Source: Siderastrea siderea (lineage: Eukaryota > Cnidaria > Anthozoa > Scleractinia > Rhizangiidae). From it: a stretch of 64,000 bases of DNA. The notes under the pieces were generated by a model. The model ran no database searches. It was not told where the DNA came from and was given only the letters and a program-made list of their open reading frames with translations. A program made the position numbers and the translations under genes. Shown piece by piece: positions 1 through 12,459 of the stretch (positions are counted from its first letter, which is position 1; each line of letters begins with the position of its first letter). The stretch spans positions 53,663,038 to 53,727,037 of the forward strand of contig OZ034972.1 of assembly GCA_964030785.1 (NCBI GenBank). Direction: 5' to 3'.

Positions 1-161
1 GCATGCTTTTAAATTTTTAATCAATACAATTTATATAATTATCTTAGTATTTTTGGCGAATATTATTATCTTTTTCTATATCATGTTATTTGGACAGGAC
101 CTCTCTGAAATCCACTATACCATGACGGGAGCATCCTGGTTAATTATCATTATTTTTATGG

Positions 162-166
162 ATGAC

Positions 167-220
<54 letters not shown>

Positions 221-333
221 GCACAGGGCACGAACGTAGCCTATGCAGCTAATTTTCGGAAAAAAACCTAACTTCTACTAAAATGAATATAAAGCACTAA
301 CGCCGCTAAAATGTTCAAAGTCTGAAGAATCAC

Positions 334-391
<58 letters not shown>
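162..391. repeat. Two (ATT)n microsatellites
   Basis: Two runs of TTA/ATT trinucleotides, about 169-220 and 333-391, are separated by about 110 bases of ordinary AT-rich sequence. They create an artefactual poly-isoleucine reading frame. Confidence 0.95.
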
Positions 392-546
392 GTAAACGAG
401 AAACGTCTAGCTTCTGATTAAAAAAAGATGAAAGAGAAATTCGAGTTCGTATTTTTCTATCAGATTAATGCACAAAGGGGTAAAGCTGACAAGTGCATGA
501 AATATAGTATATAGTTATATATTTTTTCCATCTATTTTCCTTTTAG

Positions 547-1575
547 CTTCCTCACGTTCGCAAGATGTTTTTCAGCGGGTTCCATCTGCTTTTACGTCCA
601 CGTACAACAAAGAATTCACGGGTGTTTGTGGACCGCCAGCCCCGAACGCAAGGTACTGTAATTTTGTTCGATTGCACCTTGATTGTGCGCCCGGGGGGGG
701 GGGGGGTACCCCCGTCAATTTAGTATAGGTGTGTGCCGCCAAGGTTCTCAAACCCTGACCCTATTTAAGGGTGGAAAATCGAGAATTAATACCCTTTTAA
801 AGACCTCAAACCAAGAAATGGCACCCTATTTAAGGGAAACAAGATAACTTATAATTGGGTAACTGATATGTCGTTTTATTTCTTTTCCGCTGTACCCGGA
901 GGTTTAAAATCGCTTTGTTAAACTTTATAACGTGTATTCGGGCGTGCAGTGCAGTTTTAACAGACCATATCTTTTTCGTTTTGAGCGCTGAGGTGGGCAC
1001 TGTCTATTATACCGAACAGTATTGAGTGTTTGAAAACGTACCGCATTGAACTCTGGGTATGTCTGGATTCTCGTGTCAGTAAAATCAAAATGGCGTCTAC
1101 ATATCGGAGCGATCTAAAAACTCGATCACGAACGACTTTGAATTTTGCGCTTTAAAACTAAACTTTTACAACAATTGATGAACTTAGAGTCGAGGAAAGA
1201 AAAGAAAGGTACTCCAATGAAAGAACATTTTATTTTATTGTTATTGCTACTCTTTTCGTACTTCTCAAATCGTAGTCGCTCTTCGGGCGATCAAAACTCA
1301 ACTTTTAGTGGCCCTGGACACTTTTTAATCGCCACGGGCGACCGTGCGACTGCCAAGTTTTAACCCTGTTCAATCCTATATGAATATATACACCAACTGA
1401 TTAACGCACCTACCTCCACTAACACACACTTTCCTTCACTTGTACTCACTTTCCTTCATTTGTACTCACTTACCTTCACATTAGTGCCTTATATGTGGGC
1501 TACCATGACGTTCTGGCCGGGAGACCTGTGGTGAGCTCAACTTGAGGTTGGTTGGTTGGTTGGTTGATTGATTTT

Positions 1576-1668
<93 letters not shown>

Positions 1669-3496
1669 GCCTTTGATAGCTGGGGCCAGCATGAAAACCA
1701 ACAGCACGAGTGATGTGCATGTTTTTCTTCTTTAGAAAATTTGAAATCATCATCACCGGTTGTTGTGATTTATGACTTTCTTGTTTGAGTGTCATGGCTG
1801 TATCTGGAAGATATGAAGTCGTGTTTATCGTTTTGACGTCTTCTCGTGGAGTGCACCCTTAACGATAACTTTAATTTTAAAGTATAACGTTTTCAACTTG
1901 ATAAATCGATTTTTTTAGATATTTGCTCATCTGATTCTTTAGAGTACGAACGTCACGCTTCTACCCACCGGGACAACCATCGGTCGACTCTACGTACAGG
2001 ACCCACTTTCTTACCCACCAGAATAAGCCACGAGTAATAGTACCGTATGGTACCTCCTCAGGATGCAGGAGCAACAACCCGCACCCTCACAACATGGAGC
2101 AAGTCTTCAACCACCCCACAAAAGTACGTAAAAGACTGTTGGTTAGCTAATTTTCTCGCGTGACTCAAAATCAGTATATTATCAGTTTGCTTTTGTTAAC
2201 ACCGTCAATCCACCACCAAAAGACACCAATACAACACGGTCGTATTAACGTGGAGACTGGATTAAAGAGATGAACTGCGAAAATTTACTGCATAAAGAAA
2301 GCCAAATGTTACATCAAGTTCTTCTCGCCGATCTTTCTTGCACTCTATTTTTCACTGTTAAGGAGCCTGACAGGACAGTCCAGTCCTATGTGAAAACTTT
2401 GCACAAATTATGTTCAGTTTTTTGTCCGTGCTATTTATTGCATGTGGCGATTTTTTTACATGCCAGATGCTAACCAGGCCGTCTACCAATATTTTGAGCC
2501 CGAAAATCACTAAACCAAACGAAAACATGGAGTCAAGCGCTGTAAGCTAAGCATAAAATGTTAACGTTCAAAATCGTGAAATACTAGTCTGAAGGACCGC
2601 TGTTATTTGAAGGTAGTCGCGGTCAAGACACGTGAACTGATGAACTCTATCTCTTTATGTAGGACTATTTCGTTTGGTCCCATTACCGAAAGTTGCCGCC
2701 AGTGAGCCGTCGAGTGCATGCAACAGTTGAAGGGCCCTCCAGCTCTGAGCTCGTAAAGCAGGTGTGCCAGGACAAGACACGGTCCACTTATCAACAAGAT
2801 TATGTCCCTCCTCTCCAAGGTAGGTAGCTTTTGTCGTAAAGCTTGTCAGATCAAAGGTTCAAGCCAACGCGACAAGACCGAAAGGCGATATGGCTCGATA
2901 TGGGTGTTTTGAAAAGGAATTTTTCTAAATTAAATTAGCAATTCCTTACCCATACGAGAAACAAAACGCAGCTTTCTCACAATTGTCCTGACACGCTCAC
3001 AACAGGGAAAATTAAAGGGATTTACAACTATCCATACTATCTTTTGGTCTTGTCGCCTAGGTTTTTATCGGACTGCCCAATAATTTACGTTAACAACGTA
3101 GTATATTGGAAGGACTGGATGTGAACATTTTTTGTTAGTTCTTGATGAAGCCCCAACTTATTCGTCACATTTCGGTCGCGTCTCATTATATCAACCCAGT
3201 AATCACAAACAATTCCATTTTAAAAGCAAAGTGTGTTGCTGGCTTGGGTTGATTTACTGTGATTTTCGCCAGTTTTTCAACCCTCGAACTGTATTCGACA
3301 CAACTAAAATGCAACGTATTAATTGAAAATCATGGGAAGCAGGTGCAATTTTAAAGTTTATATGGTCACAAACTGGTCAAAACTGATATCGTTCGCTCGT
3401 TCTTTCTTTCTTCACCAGATTTATCCTCATCAACAATCAGTACAGCGGATGGTGGATTACACTTGGAAAGATAACAAAAATGCATGCATTTTATAA
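547..3496 (+). CDS. Unknown PHP/STY-motif protein, gene A (5' end outside window)
   Basis: I do not recognise this family. Three exons join in frame: 547-652, 1943-2123 and 3419-3496, ending in TAA. Acceptors are TTTTAG, CTTTAG and CACCAG; donors are GTACTG and GTACGT. The exon phases (1 to 2, 2 to 0, 0 to stop) match exactly. The first visible exon enters in phase 1, so at least one coding exon lies upstream, in or before the (ATT)n region. The ~120 visible residues are polar and proline-rich, with no membrane segment. They include S-T-Y-N-K-E-F followed by G-P-P-A-P-N-A, a second S-T-Y-R, and N-N-PHP. Genes B and C downstream share these motifs, so this is one member of a tandem family. Short proteins with repeated S-T-Y and PHP motifs recall ciliary microtubule-associated proteins, but that is a weak inference. 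The third exon is less certain than the first two. Confidence 0.6.
660..860. repeat. G-run-headed dispersed repeat fragment (tentative)
   Basis: In the intron after the first visible exon of gene A, CCC plus a 14-G run (693-706) leads into a stretch with repeated 'ccctatttaaggg' motifs. It resembles one end of the G-run-terminated element at 25372-25620. No second terminus was found. Confidence 0.35.
1546..1668. repeat. (GGTT)n/(GATT)n microsatellite
   Basis: A tetranucleotide tract starts as GGTT and turns into GATT. It lies in the first intron of gene A. On the minus strand it reads as an artefactual I-N-Q-S repeat peptide. Confidence 0.95.
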
Positions 3497-5399
3497 AGAA
3501 CAATGTAAAAAGGAATATTTAGAAACGCAAACACTTACCGCCGTCTCCAATGTTAAATATTGCATTTTTCCCTGCTGTTTAGACAATTATATCTCAAGTT
3601 TTCATTTTGTTTTACGACCTGTTTATACGCATCCTATTTTCCCTAAAGCCAAAGACAAGTACATATCGGCTACAAATGTTTTGTCCACGAATGTTATTGT
3701 GTCAACAGAATGTGAACATCGCTTAGAGTAAAAGCAAATTGTGAAAGTTGTGCTCAGTAGTGCTCAGTCTCTTTTAACTTCATCAAAGCGAAATCTGGGT
3801 CATACAGAGGTGGCTGTGCACCAGGGCTCTCGCTTTAAAGATTCTTTGAAAGTTGCCTGTTGTGCAATGTATTACACACACCTATTTACGTGAAGTCATT
3901 ATACAGGGGTATTTGTTAATCACATCCTTTGAATTGAGCGCGAGTACACATTTGAAGCTTTTTGGCACCTTGTGTTGAGAGCGAAAACAACGCCTATTGT
4001 TTCTGAAGTTGAATACTAATAAAGTAAATGAACTCACAAATATTTGTGTTTCTTTGTATGTATCTTATCTCCAAAGAATTAGACAACAATAAATGTCTTA
4101 GGTGAAACTTAAACTGTTCAAAAACGCATGTATAATTGGGCAAAGTCTGCATGTATTAGGTGTTACAGATAAGAGATCGCCTTCAATGTGCGTTATTTAC
4201 AAATTATAAGAACATGGGACATCTTTACCATTCTAGTTTGGGACATATGGTTCTTTTCTAACTGCGAACAGTTTACGTTTGGTGTTAACGAATTGACACG
4301 TAAAAACAGACCAAACAAAGCAGTGCATAGTTGGCTTATGTATGAGCGCTAATGGCCAATCAACGTAACGCAATTGTCAAGGGTATTAGACGCTCATGGA
4401 AACCGTGGAAACGACACGAATAAAACGCCGTAAACCAAAAGTTGCGTGCTTCTTAAAGCTCTGTCATTTCCATCCTTGTTTTCAGGTGAGAGAGTTTTTT
4501 TGCGACTAGTTTCTTAATGAAACATGCTGTTTGTATTAGTTAAGCTTCTTGGTTAGGTAAAACCACTTCGCGATTTCAGCAAACAACAAAGCCGCGATAT
4601 TGTACATTTAGTTAGGTTTCTTTACAAACAAGCGTTTCAAAGTGATTACTAAAATCTTTTTAAAAGTGCAAACAGTACCGGTCTCACTTGAGCTCACTTT
4701 ATAGCTCATGACATACTTAAAATGTCTACTATCCGTTGTTGACGTAAAAAATGGCCGTGTTTTCTTGCTTTCTTCCTTGAAAATAATCCCTAAACAGTGA
4801 CTTTGAAATGCTTGTGAACACTCTACATGCAAAACGTATGTATTCACATCATTGAAGGATATGACGTCACTTCGATGTTTGCACTTCACAGACTGGAAAA
4901 TTAATATCTTTTCAATTTTTTGTTCAATATCCCATATGCTTTCCCTACGGTAATTCTTTTCCCTTTCGCACTACGGAAGCAAGTTTTAGCCCGTGCACTG
5001 CAAAAGTAAAGTTACAAAACAAGATGTGATGGACATCAGATCGACCGCTTAACAATGCATCACTTATGATTCATTTCCCACACAGGAACCACTAATGGAC
5101 CCTTGAACGAAGAAATTGTTGCTAATTATCATGTAACATGCCATTCCAAGGCGGGGGATACCTACCTCCGATCGGTAAATAACAAACGTGTTTGTTTTAC
5201 GTATATACATACTGTGAACGAATTGTGGTCTGACCTCACTACAAAAAAACCGTATTAATATACATGGATGATGAGATTTCATCTTCATCAGACACAAGAT
5301 GATCATGAATGTAGGGCCACAAGGAATAAAACAAATATTCAATACGTTTGTCGTTAATGTGGTTCAATATATTAAACATTGTTGTTGCTCTTCTCGTAG
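3497..5399. other. Between genes A and B; no gene identified
   Basis: AATAAA-type signals at about 4018 and 4088 could polyadenylate gene A. The first coding exon(s) of gene B must lie here, because its exon at 5400 enters in phase 1, but I could not identify them. A CAG/GTGAGA junction near 4494 could belong to an untranslated exon. Nothing else is recognisable. Confidence 0.5.
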
Positions 5400-6710
5400 C
5401 GACTCCCGTACAATCAACATACCAAAAGGATTTTATCAGTCAGCCAGCGAATCCACCAAAGTCATTCAGACACAGGTCAACTAGTAGCTTGCGTGAGTAT
5501 GCTTACAATCAGAAAACAAAATGCTTCATTTCTAAAACTTGTAGTAAAGAGTTCTTGAAATTATTTACCTTTTTAAGCACGCGAACTGGATAAGGCAGTT
5601 CATGCAAACGTCAACAAACATGTCAGAACCTGGTACAGATGACGTCATCAGTTACGTTCAACGCGTGCGTGAATTTCAACTTCTGCTAAATTGCATCAGA
5701 CGTCAAGGTTTAGTTTTTTTTCTTTCAGCACCAATAAACTATTCAAACCATCGCAAGATAACTAATACTAAATACAGTGACGAGTTCCAAGGGACATTTG
5801 GCCCACCTGCTCCGAGCGCCAAGTAAGTCTACGTTACTACAATTTCATTTATTGACCGATTGAAAACCACGTCGCTCTCTGCCAGTGCAAAATCTCAAAC
5901 GACCATAGCAATAAATAATAGAAATTTTCTGAAATTTTCTTATTGGTGATTTCCCAGGCCTCCTCCGTACGAGTACCCGTCGAAGGATCCTTTCGAGACA
6001 TCAACATACAGAGCGAATTTCAGAAGAAGCAACGACCCGCGACAGGGAACCCTCCCAACCTCTCCCCTGAGGAAAAATAATCCGCACCCACAAACCATGA
6101 CAAACGCGTTCAACTTTCCTAACAGGGTAAGTTTTTTCTTGTTTCATGACGTCATATGTAATGTGAACACCCTATGTATAAGTGCTGTTCAAGTAAATTT
6201 GGTAGTAAGGGTTTTCAACGTATCCTGGGTTTGGCTAGATATTTTTGTAAGATGGCTTGCCGAGTGTTTAGCGAGAAATTTCTAAACCGGTTCTTGTAGT
6301 GCGTTACTACAAACAAACGAACTAAAAAGACAGACAAAGGGAAAAACAAATAGTACATGTTTGTTCCACAGGCGGACCGTGCAAACTGTTCGAGGCAGCG
6401 TGACGTCACGTAAGCTAATTTACTGTATTTTGTAACGGCAGCTCTCGGCTAAATTCTATAGTGATCGGAAGAAATGCCCCATAAAATGCTGAATTTTGCA
6501 TCTTTTGACCTCAAATGTTGATATATTGTAAGCCAGATGAATAAAGTTAACTTACCTTATGCTGTTAGTATGGTCTTGAACAGCATAAGGTAAGATAACT
6601 CTATTCGCCTTAAAACTGCAGCTTGTTTAAAACATTACACTTTCTGCTGTTTATCTTTTCAGGGTTACTGGGTGTGGCCGCACAGACTTCAGCCTATTAA
6701 TTTTCAGTGA
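5400..6710 (+). CDS. Unknown PHP/STY-motif protein, gene B (first coding exon not located)
   Basis: A paralogue of gene A whose family I do not recognise. Four exons, 5400-5492, 5729-5822, 5958-6126 and 6663-6710, join in phase and end in TGA. The 5492 donor is GCGTGAGT; using the weaker CAGGTCAAC site instead would put a stop in the next exon. The ~120 visible residues contain S-T-Y-Q-K-D-F, then K-Y-S-D-E-F with G-P-P-A-P-S-A, then S-T-Y-R-A-N-F, then N-N-PHP and F-N-F-P-N. They end in W-V-W-P-H-R. The order of S-T-Y, G-P-P-A-P, S-T-Y and N-N-PHP is the same as in gene A, which supports a tandem duplication. An AATAAA lies 54 bases past the stop. An alternative start at the in-frame ATG at 5357 would give a hydrophobic leader, but the pyrimidine-rich TCGTAG acceptor and the shared phase 1 entry argue for an upstream exon. 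Confidence 0.65.
6545..6600. repeat. Near-perfect intronic hairpin
   Basis: Arms at 6545-6566 and 6579-6600 are complementary over 22 bases with one mismatch, separated by a 12-base loop. The hairpin lies in the last intron of gene B. It is too short to carry a transposase and may be a tiny foldback remnant. Confidence 0.85.
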
Positions 6711-6764
6711 CCGACTGGTGAAGCCAAGCTAACTAAAGGATCCCAGGAAAAGTTGACAGAAGAC

Positions 6765-6770
6765 AATAAA
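6765..6770 (+). terminator. Polyadenylation signal of gene B
   Basis: A canonical AATAAA lies 54 bases downstream of the gene B TGA on the same strand. Confidence 0.6.
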
Positions 6771-7627
6771 GACGTAGATTACTGTGGCCAATTGTTTAGC
6801 TCAACGCATCATGGAATATTTAATGTTTTATGCACATCATAAGCAAAATGAACGAAAACCTTAACAAACGTTGATACCTACTCTTACAAAAGTGAAAATA
6901 TTCGACTGATAAGCCAAATAAAAATAGGCCATGACATTTTGCTACTTCTTTTAGTCTTTTAGAACCAAAAGGACTGCATGAAAAACCTGTCGCTAAGTCA
7001 GAATCGATCTTTTTACAGAGACGAAAACGATACTCAGTAAAGGTCAAGTAATACGGGTAACATTCTCGTGCAACAAAGTAGCGTTGCAGTTTGAGATTGT
7101 TTGTTACGCGCATTACCGCCTCCGCGCACAAATAGTGGATGTCACTTCTACTCTCTGCAACATCAACATTTGTTGCAGCTGAATGCAACGCAACTTTGTT
7201 GTGCGATAAGTTGCACGAAAATTTTGCCAGTAGCACTTGGGCTCGCCTTGTACACAATGCGCAACACTCTGTATGTACGTAATGAATAATAAAATGCAGT
7301 GTTTGTTCGACGCTCTAGTTTGATGTTTCTGCACTGCCAGATGTCTGCGAAAAACCGGAGAGAGGCCTTGAGATGTTACGAAGACCGACATAACTACTGA
7401 ACCCTCCCCCCTCCTCTCCCTCCTCTCCCCCCGAATTAAATACAGTTATAAAGAGTGCTTGAGCGAGGGGAAGGTGTACCTCTGGTTAATTTTATTCCAC
7501 AATTGCTGCAATAGGCAAACATTTGTCCAAGATTGAAGCCGGTGCATTGGTGTTATAGCACGACGTAAGCGCCTGTTCGAAGAAATATAGGGTGTTGCTG
7601 TTCGCATCTGAGCACATTAAATGTGTC

Positions 7628-7800
7628 TTCCTGTAGCTCAGTATCATGAGTCTTCCTGCAGCTCATTTGTTCGGAGCATCCGACCTGTGAGCACAAGATC
7701 CTGGGTTCGATTCCCCCCAAAGAACTCAGAATTTGTTCTTCCTAGTGAACCCTTGGTCCGGCAAAATCGTGACAAACTGAATTCTATCTAGTACTTTCTG
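7628..7800 (+). mobile_element. tRNA-derived SINE-like fragment
   Basis: A box A-like TAGCTCAGT/GCAGCTCATTT and a box B-like GGGTTCGATTCCC are about 45 bases apart, as in a tRNA-related SINE head. The 5' portion looks partly duplicated (GTCTTCCTGTAGCTCA, then GTCTTCCTGCAGCTCA). No tRNA cloverleaf closes, so it is not called a tRNA gene. Confidence 0.5.
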
Positions 7801-8149
7801 TCCATAAAGATATTACGAGCCATGTTGAATATAGTTGATCATGAGTCTAGCTGAATCCTGTCACTTATTCATCCGCTGACTAAGGAGTCCACCACCAACC
7901 AGACTCTTGTCTGAGCGCACTTGATCGAATTGAAAGAGAGGGGTTTTTCAATAAAAAACGTTTTTGTAGTATACAATTTTCAGTAAAACTAACAGCAATG
8001 AATTTCTAATGCCAGTGGTTGTTTCAACCTTTACTCCCTATAAAAAGCGCAAAAGTACTTACAAAATTAAAGTTTTTTTGCGATTTCTTTTCGGGAAATA
8101 ATTGAAAAACAAACAGCTCCAATGTTCAGCCTAGCTTTCATTTGAGTGA

Positions 8150-8585
8150 TTATACTTCAGAATTTCAACCAAACTCGGAATCTATAAACGCCTTGTACAG
8201 CAAAATAAGTGACACCAAGGGAACGTATTGCTCGGTAGCTTTTAATTGAATTTCAACTGAAAGAGACTCAAAAGCTAGAACCACCTTGTACAGCATAATA
8301 GAAAGAAACACAGGAAAGTATTGTTCAGTAGCTTTCATTTGAATGGTCTCACTTCAGGATTTCATCCACAGACTCAAAAGTTAGAACCACCTTCTATGGC
8401 ATAATAAACAAAACCGCAGGAAGGCACTATTAACATTCCTGTTTTTTTGAGTGGTCACACTGCAGGATTTCATCCACAGACTCAAAAGTTAGAACCAAAT
8501 TCTATGGCATAATAAACAAAACCACAGGAAGGCACTGTTAACACTGCTCTCTTTTGCATGGTCACATTACAGGATTTCGCATCCA
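8150..8585. repeat. ~108-bp tandem repeat, about four copies
   Basis: Diverged units share 'actcaaaagttagaacca', 'atggcataataaacaaaac', 'aggaaggcact' and 'ggatttcatccacag'. The two best-preserved neighbours repeat at 108 bases. A related single unit lies near 53.14-53.30 kb, so the family is dispersed as well as tandem. Confidence 0.8.
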
Positions 8586-9532
8586 CCTGACAGGCGCAAT
8601 AGTGAGCAAAGTTTGAAAACTTTAAGTCCTTTTTAGATTCATTGTTTACTGCTTAAGCCCAAAAAGATGACTGATGGAGCACGCAAAATGGGACTTTCAA
8701 TTCTCAAGTGGAAATAGAAAAAGAACTAGAATTTCAGTGTGACATTTTAAACAAGTAAAATATTATCAATTATATAACATCAAGTCATTTCCTTTTTTTC
8801 TTTCACTTCCAGGGGTATGTAATAGTCGTGACTACTGTTGCCAAACTGAGCGATACTGACTAATTGAAAAGAATGTTTGTGTAATCAACATACTTTAATC
8901 TGTATGCAAATAAACTGCAAGTTTCTCAAAGAACTGTTAAATAACAAAGTACAGCGCAAACAACCTTAAATTATTCATTATCACCTTGTAGACAAGTGTA
9001 TTTGCCACTTCATTAGCGGCTCGAAAATGCAAAACTGCAAAAGTGACTTCGCAAAATGACATGATATTCAGAACAGTGACAAGTTAGCAAGGATGCCGAT
9101 AACAAGGGCTTCCTTATGAACGAGCCAATAGCTTGGACGAATGCCCAAGCTGAAAACCTAATTTCTGCGCCCAGCAAAAGAGTTAACAGACCATAAACAG
9201 AAGCTAAGTTACTCCTTTTCACAAAGCGTTAATTCCTCAAACAATGGCACTCACAGATGTCCTTATCTGTTAAACAAATACTAAGTCTACAGCACCAAAC
9301 CGTGAGATTATGTCCGTAGTCGCATGAAAGTCCTTAAGAGAGTCCAGACATTGCAAAACATTGAGCATTGCGCAAAGCGCGCCGACGTATAAAAGCAAAG
9401 CTTGACATTTGCAATTTACTAAAGTTATCTCGGAGCTTACAATCACGCATCACACGGATCTATAATTCTAAGTTCAGCGCTGAACGCACTTATTTTTTTG
9501 GTCAACTATTTATCCTGTTGAAAACTACAAAT

Positions 9533-11397
9533 ATGAGGGAAACTATGTACGAAATTAAGTCGCCAAAGAGTAAAGGCACACCTTACAAAGACTGGGCAAC
9601 TACAGGTAATTCAGTTCAACGTTCATCATCTACTAGCTGGGGAATTGATTATCTTCGTTTCATGTAATATTTCTGATGAAGCACGGCGGTTGTACTTCAT
9701 TGTACTTTGTTTTATTGTTTGCAGTGAAGGAGGCCAGAGCTCGTCAAATTCCGATCGTTCTGCCAGAGAACTTGAAGAAATATTTCGACAACGCAATGAA
9801 AAAGCCTCCAATTTCGAACATATTCGGGTAAGAACGCTCCACTATTTTTCAATGTTTACTATTGTAAGCGGTAAAAATTATCGCTGAACTTTCCAAACCA
9901 TGGTAAATCCTGCCCCATAGCAACAATGCGGCAAACTTGTACTTTGAACTGCGAACGACTATCATCTAACTTGAACTGATTTCGTACTTTGCTCATGGCA
10001 TTATTTTGCTCTTTACAAAACGGTTGTTTTCAAATCTTAATCCATTACCAGTTTTCGCCATTTTTAGAGGTATGAATGGGAGACACAATTCTGTGGTCCA
10101 GTACTTGGTTCCGTTTTCACTTCACTAACCCTTAGCCGGGTTACTACTTATGTTGTTGCTTCATGTGGAGCATATGATGTGCTTTGGGCATGAATAACCT
10201 TAGATTTGCCATTAAGGGATTGTAACGAGCTATTTTTTTCCAAACAAAAAGTCTCTTCACTCTTTTGTATATGGCTGAACTGACCAACAGCAACATTCCC
10301 TGCTTTGTTGCTATTCTGGTTCTTTGAAAGGCATATTAAACGTTGAAAAACTAAAAATTATTTTGAAAGTTAGACGAAGATAATGACCTTTTCAATTACT
10401 ACAGGAGTAAATCCTTAACAATCTCATTACTGAACTTTCGCTACATTCGATTTTTAAAATTTGACGTCGCAAACGTTGCTTATTGATCAGAAAAAGGCAT
10501 TAGAAAATTCTCAAAATTTTGCGAAATGTTCTGTCGCAAAATGCACCGGCCCTTCCAAATTCAAACGTTGTGGCGAAATATGTTGTGAAAAGCTAGAAAT
10601 GTGCAGCCTAATTTTTAAGGTTGATGATAAAAGTTTAACCTAAACACTGCTAAAGAATGGTCTTTCAGGAGAACGTCGAATGGAAAAACATTTGTGTTGT
10701 TTTTTGTTGGACACATTCGTTCTGCAATTGGATTTTTTCTTTCCGTTCTTGAAACTGGTCTTCGTGGGAGTTGAATGTTTATAGGTTTATTTTTGATTTC
10801 AACTCTAGTGTTTGGAGTCTCCCATAAGAGATGGTTTCATTTTAATTTTTTTTACCATTCTTCTTTATCTTCAGCGGCGAAGCCCATAACGCGCACGAGC
10901 AGTATCGGTCACATGACAAGAGAGCGGCAAGGAAAAACGTGCTATGTCACGTCAGCAGAAACCGACCTCATCCGACGATATTCTTTCCGTTCCAAACTGG
11001 TGACAGGGTACGAAATAACACATCGTGCAACAAAAACAACAACTCGATTTACTTCTTCCTGAAATTGGCACATTTTCACTTTTTTCCTCGCAAAGTAATG
11101 GTGCTACGCCACAAAAAAAGTTGTGAATCCATGTGAATCTTGTAGAAACTATATTTCAGTTGTTGTTGTGGTTGCCTGCTTCCTGATGAGCTGTTCAAAT
11201 ACATACACGTGACTTCTGCACCAATGTTTTTTCCTGTGGAAACAATATGTCACTGCCTCTTCTGCGTGCTCTCTTCTTTGTGATATAATGATTAGGCGGT
11301 ATCATAATTAATTAATGTTTTTTTGTTTTGTTTTCTACGTGCTTTAACAGAGAAGAAACACCTGGTGGATCTGTTAAATAAACCATTAATATCATTG

Positions 11398-11459
<62 letters not shown>

Positions 11460-12126
11460 GTGATGGCAGAGTTAGATCGCCCACATTTTAGTCAGCTTGC
11501 GTGGCACTTCCCAGGGCGATTTGTCTTTTCAGTTTCTTTCAACAAGAAGCTCGTATGTAAAGTACATCCACGAGATACCCGCTTGGTGCCTTTGATTTTA
11601 CTTTTCTTTTGTCATTTGCACTACAGCTTTCGACCTACATGGTGTGGATACCAGAGGACAGACACCCAACCACAAGCACTCCTCTCCCTCCCGTCCCTCA
11701 CAAGCGGAACGAACGGACCCCTCCCTCGAGAAACTGTCACACAAGACTGAGCAGAAGCCATAGTTACGGGCAGTTCACAGGTCTGAACCAGACCACTTAT
11801 CAAGATGAAATTGCCCGGACGCCTTTCCTTCACAGATCTGGTGAGAACAACTTAAAAGGCTACTGACTGACTGACTGACTGACTGACTGACTGGCCTGTC
11901 ACATGACTGTTAGCTAAACATCTCACTTAGTTTGAGACAAATTTATTGACGCATGAATTAATCAGTAGCCACACTCACATATCCAGTAGACCTCTTTGGA
12001 AATCAACGAAATTCTGTGCCTAACAGTGTTATCTTTGGTTCTGTTCTAGTAAATATGGTGGATCACTTTCCAAGCGTTGGTATAACGAACAACAGAGCAT
12101 CATTGCATTGCGTGAGAGTGCAGTGA
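9533..12126 (+). CDS. Unknown PHP-motif protein, gene C (199 aa)
   Basis: Five exons, 9533-9605, 9725-9827, 10875-11007, 11627-11840 and 12050-12126, join with matching phases (1, 0, 0 and 1 at the four junctions). They total 600 nt from ATG to TGA. Donors GTAATT, GTAAGA, GTACGA and GTGAGA and acceptors TTTGCAG, CTTCAG, CTACAG and TTCTAG are all canonical. The product is a polar, basic, proline-rich 199-residue protein without signal peptide or membrane segment. Exon 3 ends with N-R-PHP-T-I-F-F-P-F, matching the N-N-PHP segments of genes A and B at the same position before a phase 0 donor. Exon 4 opens with S-T-Y and later has T-T-Y-Q-D-E-I. The family is unknown to me; a cytoskeletal or ciliary role is only a guess. 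In the last exon a second open frame (42 residues, ending at 12178) reads more protein-like but does not match the 11840 donor phase. Confidence 0.6.
11398..11462. repeat. (GAT)n microsatellite
   Basis: An uninterrupted GAT/ATG tract of over 20 units lies in the gene C intron before exon 4. It reads as artefactual poly-methionine. Confidence 0.95.
11863..11892. repeat. (TGAC)n microsatellite
   Basis: About seven units of TGAC/ACTG sit just inside the last intron of gene C, 22 bases after the exon 4 donor. Confidence 0.9.
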
Positions 12127-12190
12127 GAAAGTCCAACGCTGCAATACAAGGCAATGCCAAAGACGGTGTGGCATTGTGAAAACCTGCAAC

Positions 12191-12394
12191 GCAATTTTTT
12201 TTTTTTTGGTGTATCGTAAACGCACAATTAGTGTTTTAGAATTGTAAATTGCTGAAGTAACTGCGCTGTAAAATGTAAATTAAATACATTTGAATAAAAG
12301 ATCGTTTTTTCGCTCGCAAGAACCAAAGTATTCTTTTCCCAGCAAAAGCACTTAATATATATTGCCTTCCCCTGCTAGTTAAAAGTTGTCAGTG
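12191..12394 (+). repeat. Direct repeat, copy 1 (overlaps gene C 3' flank)
   Basis: This segment matches 15166-15397 in the same orientation. Shared landmarks are 'ggt.tatcgtaa', 'gtaaattgct', 'ctgtaaaat', 'atttgaataaaa', 'cttttcccagc' and 'cgccttccc'-like sequence. It includes the AATAAA that could serve as the polyadenylation signal of gene C (about 12292). Confidence 0.75.
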
Positions 12395-12459
12395 TCGGGT
12401 CCAGTTGAGGGCTACCTCCGACAAGGCCCAGGACTAATTTCTTTTTACGTCCACTTTAA

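Larger units (their letters stand above)
6771..9532. other. Between genes B and C; repeats only
   Basis: No coding exon is supported here. The stretch contains a tRNA-like segment near 7.65 kb and a 108-bp tandem repeat at 8.15-8.58 kb, annotated separately. Short open frames on both strands lack family features. Confidence 0.6.

Noticed and set aside
1481..1795. 104-codon minus-strand frame with I-N-Q-S repeats
   Set aside because: Created by the (GATT)n microsatellite in an intron of gene A.
7628..7720. Possible functional tRNA gene
   Set aside because: Box A and B-like sequences exist, but acceptor and anticodon stems do not pair; it fits a SINE fragment better.
11397..11750. 117-codon frame starting with poly-methionine
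   Set aside because: It begins in the (GAT)n microsatellite and reads gene C exon 4 in the wrong frame.
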